This document shows positions 56,723 to 64,000 of a stretch of DNA of 64,000 bases, one piece after another. Location: NCBI GenBank assembly GCA_946902875.1, contig OX336358.1, forward strand, positions 16,237,694-16,301,693. The letters run 5' to 3'. Within the stretch, counting starts at the first letter, position 1. The number at the start of each line of letters is the position of its first letter. The stretch is from Nematopogon swammerdamellus (lineage: Eukaryota; Arthropoda; Insecta; Lepidoptera; Adelidae). The translations under genes were made by a program, and so were the position numbers. Below the pieces are notes generated by a model. It did no database searches and was not told the origin of the DNA. It saw nothing but the letters and a program-made list of their open reading frames with translations.

Positions 56723-57130
56723 ATGTATGAAACAGACATACCATCTGTTCAAATTGATTTTGAAAGGGACGGCGGACACCTTATCCATCCTAAAGCCATA
56801 CAGTTTCCAGCAAAGTTTAATTATGGAACAGCTGAGAGACGGATGTTGCCGATAATTTTGTCATGGGCCTCCACTGTCCATAAAATGCAGGGCAGTACTG
56901 TTAACCATGCTGTCGTGTATTTGGGCTCCAGACTATTTGACGAGGGTCAAGCGTATGTTGCATTGAGTCGCGTAAAGTCTTTAGAAGGGCTATGTATTGA
57001 GGAGCTTGATTGTGAGAAATTGACAGGTAAGAAACCGACTAACAAAGATGCAATGAGAGATTTGGAAAATATGACGAGTTTGCGTAATGAACGATACGAG
57101 CCAAAAATCAAACTAAAAACGAGTAAATAA
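56723..57130 (+). pseudogene. Helitron PIF1-like helicase, C-terminal fragment
   Basis: 135 codons to a TAA at 57128. It contains the helicase motif V region ([20 protein letters not shown]) and motif VI ([14 protein letters not shown]), followed by a basic tail. In full elements this domain unwinds DNA during rolling-circle transposition. Here motifs I-IV and the Rep domain are absent and the 5' end abuts the tandem array. Confidence 0.85.
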
Positions 57131-57665
57131 AAAAATAGGTAAAAAAACTTTTAAATTAAACGGTTTTATTAAAAAAAAAACTAGAAAAAAAACAGCTGTA
57201 CAAAAAACTAGAAAATAATAAGGACACAAGCCTGGGCCTTCTTAAGATTTTACGTCTGGGTAAGAAATCGTGCAATACTAGCGTGCTGTCTTCTCATGTC
57301 GGATGCCAAAGGGCACATTGTGTCGCTGCGTCAGCGGATTAAGTAATAAATTGAGACTTTTAACAACGTTTAATAACGTTATTTATTACGCATATTATAC
57401 GCCCCACGTTTTTATATTAGTCTGTTAAAAGTCTCAATTTATTACTTAATCCGCTGACGCAGCGACACAATGTGCCCTTTGGCATCCGACATGAGAAGAC
57501 AGCACGCTAGTATTGCACGATTTCTTACCCAGACGTAAAATCTTAAGAAGGCCCAGGCTTGTGTCCTTATTATTTTCTAGTTTTTTGTACAGCTGTTTTT
57601 TTTCTAGTTTTTTTTTTAATAAAACCGTTTAACTTAAAAGTTTTTTTACCTATTTTTTTTATATT
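57131..57665. repeat. Giant hairpin, ~240-bp arms
   Basis: Left arm 57131-57370 and right arm 57425-57665 are near-perfect complements, including 'cgctgcgtcagcggattaag' and 'acacaagcctgggccttctt', with a ~50-bp spacer. It begins immediately after the helicase stop codon. Confidence 0.95.
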
Positions 57666-57794
57666 TAGGCTTTAGGCAAAATTAAACAGGGAATAATATG
57701 CGGAGTCACACAAGTATTTGAAATGTAGCAACACAAGTCCCAGACTGCGCTGCGGCTAAGAGTGGCGGGGTTTCATAAAATATAATTTGTGCCG

Positions 57795-58085
57795 TGTTGG
57801 GCCGGTATTTAAAAAGAATAGCCCCACTGCATCTCTCCCCGTGCATATCGTAAAAGGCGACTAAGGGATAATAACAAGATGCCGTGATAAGTTCGACAGG
57901 CTAGCCACATCTCACCTTGACACGGTCCTTCCACCGAGTCGTGCAGCAGGTGGACCCTCGTGCCTTACTTGCTGCTTGATAGTTACCTATCTCGTCCTAA
58001 TACTTTGCTAAATGTGATGGTGACAACACCGACTACTCTACTTACCCCGATTGTCGGAACATAGCGTGCGGTATGTACCTGTTAT
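57795..58085 (-). repeat. Composite family A plus family B repeat
   Basis: Same order of segments as 35571-35895 (ggccggtatttaaaaagaat, tctctccccgtgcatatcg, gtgcagcaggtggaccctcg, CCCCGATTGTCGG). Confidence 0.6.
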
Positions 58086-58179
58086 GTATATGTAATGTTC
58101 TTTTTTAGTTAGGTTTTTTTTACGCAGTCTTTTATTTTTAGCTTAGTTTCTCATTTCCTCCGTTACGGAGACAATGACA

Positions 58180-58355
58180 ATGTGATCAGTACCCTAATCA
58201 CGAGATCCTACACCGAGTCGCGCCGTGTTCTCCGCATTATTTTGTATGCAGCGCCTCTAGTGATAGATTTGCGAACTTCGTTTCTCCATACACAATGATG
58301 CGGAGAACAAGGCAGCGGCCGTGTAGGTTAAATCTCGTGATAAGGGTACTGATCG
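58180..58355. repeat. MITE-like inverted repeat
   Basis: 'gatcagtaccctaatcacga' at the left and its near-complement at the right ('ctcgtgataagggtactgat') pair over ~50 bp with indels, enclosing ~70 bp. No coding frame. Confidence 0.7.
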
Positions 58356-59171
58356 TAGAAATGGGTTTAAATTATTTGCTTGAGGCATGGTAGAAGGTTT
58401 CTACAACTGAAACATCATCGCTATGTTTAAAGCTCACATCTGCTATTTGTTTTATGAGGACTGAGGTCAATAGTTAAATGATGGCATAATCGATGGCGCT
58501 GACGGCCGTGGTAGTGGGATGACATTTTTGATAGTTTAGACAGCTGCCAAGATTTTATCGACACTTACACAACACCAACTTTTAAACACATTATTCAATG
58601 TGTTTAAAACCTTACAGATAGGAGGGAGGGACACCAGACCACCCATAAGCCGTGTAAAATTATTATTTAAATAAATATAAACGGAGGGAGCTATTCGCTA
58701 AGCGAACACATAAGGTGGATCGAAAGAAAAATATAAATGTGTACATTTTCATTGCATTTATTCACAGTTACAGATTTAGAGTTGCACTGACGAAAGAGTT
58801 GGAGCGGAGTCGCGTCCGTCACTGGACACTGCGGGACACACACCCACGCTCACCACGCACACGCACACACACCCTCACACACAACTAATTCACACTTAAT
58901 ACTCTTGTGTTAGGATGTCTCGCCTCGCTCAGAGCGCGCGGACGCACGAGCTGCCTCTAGGTACAGTCAACTTAATACAATCGGCGCTAACATTATAACT
59001 ATAGAACAAGTTGTATCTTATACAATCACAGAATGGAAACTGTTTTTAAAGTTATAGGTTTTTGGTAACTCGGTACTTATTGCACTGGCGCAGCGCTCGA
59101 GGCCGCGACGACATGCTCATATATTCACATCCGACCGGCGCTGTGTGGCAGACACGTAGCGGCGCAGCGCG

Positions 59172-59175
<4 letters not shown>

Positions 59176-59221
<46 letters not shown>
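59176..59221. repeat. CA dinucleotide microsatellite
   Basis: About 22 consecutive CA units. Confidence 0.97.
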
Positions 59222-59222
<1 letters not shown>

Positions 59223-59269
59223 ACCTTTTACATCTAACCGGCGGCGCGCCACTAACAGCCAAACAAAGT

Positions 59270-59645
59270 ATTGGCTGTTTCTGCCGCGGCGGCCGGCGGC
59301 GTGAGGCGTGGCAGAAACAGCCAAAAAAGCCATCAACAGCAGCACACCGGCGCGGAAGTGGCGTGCGCCGCGGCAGAAACAATCAAACAAGCCATCAACC
59401 GAAGCACAGAGGCGGCGTGAGGCGTGGCAGAAACAGCTAAACAAGCCATCACACCGCTGCGGAAGCGGCGCGCGCCGCGGCAGAAACAGCCAAACAAGCC
59501 ATTAACCGAAGCACACCGACACATAGGCCGCGTGAGGCGTGCGGCAGAAACAGCCAAACAAGCCATCAACAGCAGCACATCGGCGCGGAAGTGGCGCGCG
59601 CCGCGGCAGAAACAGCCAAACAAGCCATCAACTGCAGCAAGAGCC
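59270..59645. repeat. GC-rich minisatellite, ~62-bp unit
   Basis: About six imperfect copies of a unit containing 'ggcagaaacagccaaacaag' then CCATCAACAGCAGCACA and GGCGCGGAAGTGGCG. Open frames on both strands over the array (for example AETAKQAIN) reflect the repetition. Confidence 0.85.
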
Positions 59646-61559
59646 GGCGTCACAAAATGTTTCGCTTCAAACTAAAGAAATAGTACAGCTATTTCTTTAG
59701 TGACAAGTTTACTTCAAAAATATTATTGCCGGGATGAAAAGAAAAAAAGATGAAATTTTCGTGCTATTTCCCGCCAGACAAAATTTCTTCGTTTGTTAGG
59801 TATACCTACCTAGTTATTGTGCCTGTACCTTTGATCGCTCACATCATAGACTTATATTTCCTCAAAATATAATTAATTGTTCGTTATCCAGTTTGCGCTC
59901 TGTCTGTCCCTTACGCTCGCGTGTCCACCCACACTACCCGCACCGCTGCCACGTGCCGCGCACCGTGTCTGCAGATGTGAATAGGACGCGTCGCTCGCGA
60001 CCGCGACCGCGCTGCCGACTAGACGCGTCACTTTACTTCACATTACGATAAAATCACAATTCTAGAGCTACTCCTAATGTAATCCAAGTCTTTTAGAAAC
60101 ATCTCGTAGAAATCTAGACTAGCGATAGTCACACGTACCTACTTAGTAGTTGTACCCTCGAGGGGAGCGCCGAGCGAGCGCTCGGTGTCCCCAGTCCCCA
60201 CCGGCTGCCGGCGCGGCGCGACACTCATTCGGGCGGCATTTTCCTTTAGTTTTTCCTATAGAGAATTTTTTTAAATTTTGATTACCTATTTAGTCTACAA
60301 AAGCAAAAAAAAAAAGCAATTGACAGTTTTAAGAGTTGACCCGTTTGTCAAGCAAGGATGTCGGGTGAGTGGGTTGTCCGCACACGCGGTACCCGGTACT
60401 GGGTCGCGCCGCGCCGCCGCGCCGGTCGAGGGTACATTTTTAGAATTTCATTTGACTTATGTTATTTACCTTACGAGCTAAGAAAGTGTAAAAGAATAGA
60501 AATAAATAGTTTTCTAGTAAAATTCATTGCAATCTCCATCATAAGATAAGTTGGACGTAGTTGGAATACTCTCCTTCGTTTCACTTAAAATAATTAATAA
60601 TTTAATAATATTGAAATAAAATGATAATACTGCAGCAGTGTGGGTGTAGGTATCTGTCTACCTACACCTACACTAGAGTGCGGTGCGACATCGCTCAGCC
60701 GCGAGTGCACTTACATTAGTTTAGAATCACTCTGGATCCGCTCGTCACGATCTCATCCGCGCGTGATGCTACGTGCTGCTGTCGATCTGTCTCGCGCACA
60801 CTACACCATACAGAGCAGCGGTACAAGGGAACTGAGTACCTACACAACTATATCAACATTATTACAAAGTAGTACAAAAGTAAGTAAGTAAGGCTGACGT
60901 AGCGTAGACACAACACACACAGCTCTCCCGAGAGGGACACGCGCCACCGCGCCACCGTCCCCCGCTCTAACCGCTACAGATACTTCTAGTAGGTACATTT
61001 AGTGTTGGGGCAGTTTCATCATAGAGACCGAACGAGCCGAACAACGTTCCGCACCTGCAGACTGCGGTGTTAGTGTAGTGGAGCTCCACTACTCCACTCG
61101 GAATCTGTTCTGCTTCTCACACCGATACACACCTGTGCGGTGTGCGGTGACCGCCTCGCCTGCACTGAGCCAACCTCGACCTGGAGCTATCTAGAGGCGA
61201 TTAGCCATGATGGACGATCACATGATTTCCACAATCATTGTGCAGCCGTTCACACAATTGTGCATTGTTACGTTGATATTAGTGTTGTGTACGGATGGAT
61301 GTCACACACTGACAGTGTCCCACACCAGCACACACAAATAACAATAATTAATATACATACTTTATGAATTCCCTAAAATAGTAATTATTATGATGAACTA
61401 ATTAGACACCGCTGGGTATGTATCCCGCTTTTATCTGTATCAGGTTTGTTTGTTGGGTTCTATCTAAATAGTGGGTTTGTTTTGCTTCATCATTAGTCCA
61501 GGTCGGCTTAATTCTGTAGGTGGGTACTTACAATTATTATTGTAAGAAATTGTTTTAAC

Positions 61560-61665
61560 ATTCATCATGAGGCGACTGTATCGCTCCACTGCTGGACATA
61601 TGCCTCTCCCAAGGCGCGCCACCGCACGAGGTCTTCCGCTCTTCTCATCCATCCATCCACTCGCG
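61560..61665 (-). repeat. RTE-like 3' end fragment
   Basis: 'cactgctggacatatgcctc' and CCAAGGCGCGCCACC match 36260-36330. Confidence 0.6.
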
Positions 61666-61989
61666 GCTAACTTTTAGGTATGCCCACTGATGTTTAAAAA
61701 TAGTTTCCGCAGACTATTTGAAATTATCTTTAGTCGCACGCGAAAGTTCTACAAGCTCCGATGCGAAGTAACATTACGGCCTCAAAGCCCAAGCGATGTC
61801 GTCACCGCTGCGGCGGCGGCGCTGCGGGCAGTCACCCGCCCGCGCCGGCGACGCGACACCTCGCCGCCGCTCCCTCGGCAGGGGAGGAAGAGCGAACGAG
61901 AGAGCACGAGGTAGCAGAAGCCGCTGGAGCGAACATCGCTTCAGTTTGAGTAGGCGCCGGTAGACACCGGTTTAGAGGCGGCGGCGGCG

Positions 61990-62038
61990 CTACTCCACCG
62001 AGTGCGAGGGTGGCTCGGGGCCGTGCTGCGAGCGGCTC
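61990..62038 (-). CDS. Possible alternative terminal exon
   Basis: A good acceptor (TTGTGTTGCAG|G) at 62039 opens a frame in phase 2 reading SRSQHGPEPPSHSVE and a stop at 61990. It would need a donor within exon 62585-62807, of which only weak candidates exist (AT|GTTGTG near 62591). Offered as an alternative 3' end only. Confidence 0.25.
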
Positions 62039-62584
62039 CTGCAACACAACACACACACGAGCTGCGGTCACTCTCACGCACACACGCACACACAACCACC
62101 GCACTTCTGTTTTAACATCTCGACCAAGGTATTCTCATTTCTTATTATTTGTAAAAATATTTAAATGTTAGAAAGGGTATAGCATGACAGTAATGTTCAT
62201 CCAGTTTTTAAGAGAAAAATAGATAAATGATTAAATAACTCATTAATTAACTAACTAAATTGACAATAGCTCAGTGAAGTGAGTGAACAGGTTGAGTGTT
62301 AGAGCAGCCCTGGCATTGTCACACCACACTACACATCAGCTGTCAACTCTGCTTCTTCAGCTCTTCTCCTTCTCAACAAGTCCTTCAGCAGTGTCTGTCT
62401 GTACAGAAGCGCGCGTGTCTCCGAGCGACGCTAGTATAAACCAGCTTACTCCTTCATTATATTGTGCAGTGAGTGATTATAAAAGAACATTAATATATAG
62501 TTATATTATAGTATCTCCAGCGAGCATGACAGCGTGGAGGAGACGTGAGAAGCTGCAGGATACAGACCGATGAAAACTTAGACG

Positions 62585-63745
62585 TCACAACATGTGGCAG
62601 AGGCGCGCGCGCGGCTTGCCTGCGCCTGCGCCGGCGCCGGCCGCGTCCTCCGCCTTGCCCTTGTGCTGCTGCTGCTGGTGGTGGTGGAGGGGCGCCAGCG
62701 CGCCGTTGTTGTTGTCGGGCCGGTCTGGCGCGGCGGCGGCGGCGGAGGGCGGCGCCGGCGGCGGCGGCGGCGCCTCGCGCGAGCTCGGAGCCGCCGCGTA
62801 CATTGATCTGCATCGGAGCACCACACATTAAGATAACTTTTTCATTTAACACAATTTACAAAATTTAATCTAAAATAGAGTTGCCGACGCGCTCACTACG
62901 CCCCAGCAGCGCCAACTATTTCATTGTACATTTGTATGTCTTATTTGATTACCTACTACTGTTACTACTATATATCGAGGTTGAGTTTGTACTCGATTGC
63001 GCTGTGCGGTTCGGACTGCTCGTTAATCCTACTAAGACGCAAGTTGTAATCATCGGATCACCTAAATTGTTGGCAAAGCTGGATAGGGATACTCGACCCG
63101 CCGTTGTTTTCAACGGCATAGCTATCCCCTACAGCAAGTGCGTTAAAAATGTTGAGCTTATGATCGATGCATCTCTTACATGGAGTGTGCAGGTTTGTGG
63201 CGGAGCGGAAACCGAACTGGTGAACTGGAAACTGGAATCAACTTGCTTCCTTGATCAGAGGAAGGATCTTAGGAGGAGCAAAAAAGAGTTTGGACGGGCG
63301 GGCGCGGGGCGGGGCGGGGCGGGGCGGGAGGCAGCAGAGTTGCGGGACGGTGGTATGATTTAGCTTAGCATCTTCTGGCCGCTTGTCTGGTGTTGGTGCG
63401 CCGTGATCATCTAAGTTACTTTCTATTCGGAAGGAAAATAGTATGGCACCAAGTATGGCCTTGTAGAGGCAGCTCCTCGAGTCGTTATCAGATCTAATTG
63501 GCACAACAATAGATGTGATGGATGAGGTGTTGTGTTTAGAGTGAAGGCGAGTGCTCGTGCGGACCTGGTGAGCTTGGTGCGCGCGGGCCGGTTGAAGGTC
63601 TGCGCCTTGCCGCGCCGCAGCGACTGGAACTTGAAGGGGCGGCTGGCGTGCGCGGCGCGCGTCGCCGCCCCCGCCCCCGGCGCCGCCGCCTCCCCCGCCG
63701 GCCGCAGCGTCGTCACCACCAGCTCCACGTCGTTCTTGTTCGATG
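62585..63745 (-). CDS. C-terminal exons of an unidentified protein ending in a CaaX-like motif
   Basis: Exon 63565-63745 (acceptor GGCAG|CA, donor CCAG|GTCCGC) enters in phase 1 and leaves in phase 2. It encodes SNKNDVELVVTTLRPAGE, an Ala/Gly-rich run, and a basic part FKFQSLRRGKAQTFNRPA. Exon 62585-62807 continues in frame (RSMYAAAPSSREAPPPPP, polyAla, NNN, HHHQQQQHKGK) and ends RARLCHML at TGA 62585. The upstream part of the gene lies beyond 64000. Low-complexity Pro/Ala/His/Gln runs suggest a disordered tail. I do not recognise the family. The terminal CHML has the form of a CaaX prenylation box (Leu at X would favour geranylgeranylation), but that may be chance. The intron holds an RT fragment. 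Confidence 0.6.
62960..63200 (+). pseudogene. Non-LTR reverse transcriptase fragment
   Basis: LDCAVRFGLLVNPTKTQVVI, then NGIAIPYSKCVKNVELMIDA, resembling the region after motif C (motif D, NxxKTxV) of Jockey/CR1-group RTs (normal form: VKNLGVxxD). Only ~80 codons; lies in the intron between the last two exons of the distal minus-strand gene. Confidence 0.7.
63201..63420. other. Intron sequence with a GGGGC-type tract
   Basis: A short GGGCGGGGC repeat lies at 63300-63330 on the plus strand. Otherwise no feature seen. Confidence 0.4.
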
Positions 63746-63924
63746 CTGCCACGCACACACACACATCGCATTATACGCCGGCGGCGTAAGTAAATAATAA
63801 CGTTACTCGTAGGTATCAACAAATAACCGCAAATAAATTAGGCAACTTCAAGTAGGTATAGGTATAGGTTTAACTTAACTTGGGTATTAAGGAAAAACCT
63901 TTTCTAACATATACTATTATATTA

Positions 63925-64000
63925 ACTTCCCTAGAAGACTCTCAGCATACTTATGGCATCTTTTGTCATCTGTCCAAAGCCTTTGACTGTGTAAATCATG
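63925..64000 (+). pseudogene. Reverse transcriptase motif A fragment, cut by the window end
   Basis: The final bases translate as YGIFCHLSKAFDCVNH, the motif A segment of a Jockey-group RT, where the normal form has Asp (CDLSKAFD). Here the first Asp is His. The preceding 'tattaaggaaaaacctttt' also occurs near 9560, suggesting another shared repeat. Confidence 0.65.

Larger units (their letters stand above)
55568..57789. mobile_element. Helentron-like (Helitron-derived) element
   Basis: The outer ends 55568-55608 and 57749-57789 are ~41-bp inverted repeats with three mismatches (CAAATTATATTTTATGAAAC...). Between them are a 130-bp tandem array (55809-56715), the C-terminus of a PIF1/Helitron helicase (56723-57130) and a giant hairpin (57131-57665). 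Terminal or subterminal inverted repeats plus internal minisatellites are known features of Helentrons and their non-autonomous relatives. The Rep/HUH part is missing, so it is not autonomous. Confidence 0.65.
58356..61989 (-). other. Probable long 3' UTR / 3' flank of the distal minus-strand gene
   Basis: No coding sequence recognised. On the minus strand an AATAAA (GAATAAATGC near 58755-58762) could terminate a long 3' UTR of the gene at 62585-63745. The stretch holds a CA microsatellite, a 62-bp minisatellite, several GC-rich patches (59930-60020, 60170-60240, 60380-60430) and an RTE 3' fragment at 61560-61665. This is inference from position and composition only. Confidence 0.35.

Noticed and set aside
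59052..59675. Protein-coding gene from long frames on both strands
   Set aside because: The frames are produced by the CA run and the 62-bp minisatellite.
62592..62868. Plus-strand Arg/Ala/Leu-rich frames opposite the C-terminal exon
   Set aside because: They are complements of polyPro/polyAla coding sequence; splice signals fit the minus strand.

Overview
This is eukaryotic, almost certainly lepidopteran (moth or butterfly), genomic DNA. The main reasons are: split genes with GT-AG introns; an Osiris gene (an insect-specific family); a single-exon telomerase reverse transcriptase without room for the usual N-terminal domain; and a dense load of insect-type transposons (CR1/Jockey-like, RTE-like and R2-like non-LTR elements, hAT and Helitron derivatives, a MULE-type gene). 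No rRNA gene, functional tRNA, CRISPR array or bacterial operon was seen. Exon joins below were worked out by hand from splice signals and reading-frame phase; family names are from recognition, not from a search.

Layout. 1-9.6 kb: a MULE transposase-derived gene on the minus strand (exons 8670-8910 and 1692-3405) whose 5.3-kb intron is full of repeats, including an R2-like RT fragment and a hAT MITE. 9.8-12.4 kb: a CR1-like tail and two nested hAT elements. 12.5-13.4 kb: exons of a C2H2 zinc-finger gene (minus). 14.5-16.8 kb: TERT (plus), followed by a 5'-truncated non-LTR element with an RNase H domain. 19.4-20.9 kb: glycerate kinase (plus, one exon). 22.4-32.6 kb: a 12-exon minus-strand gene that I can assemble in frame from ATG to stop (798 codons). 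It encodes a secreted protein with three tandem M12B (reprolysin/ADAM-like) metalloprotease modules and no recognisable prodomain, disintegrin or thrombospondin parts. Only the middle module has the complete HExxHxxGxxH zinc site; the outer two have Asp at the third ligand position.

33-50 kb: no confident gene, mostly mobile DNA: several CR1-like copies, a Helitron/PIF1 helicase remnant, microsatellites, and an 8.7-kb interval bounded by roughly 0.6-kb inverted repeats that encloses two opposed CR1-like copies and a 102-bp minisatellite. A plus-strand first exon candidate with a TATA box lies at about 50 kb. 50.8-53.4 kb: a three-exon Osiris gene (minus). 55.6-57.8 kb: a Helentron-like element with terminal inverted repeats, a 130-bp tandem array, a helicase C-terminus and a large hairpin. 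58-64 kb: minisatellites and a probable long 3' UTR of an unidentified minus-strand gene whose last two exons are at 63565-63745 and 62585-62807. The window ends inside an RT fragment.

The genes do not form a pathway. TERT acts at telomeres, GLYCTK in intermediary metabolism, Osiris in cuticle-forming epithelia, and the M12B protein is predicted to be secreted.
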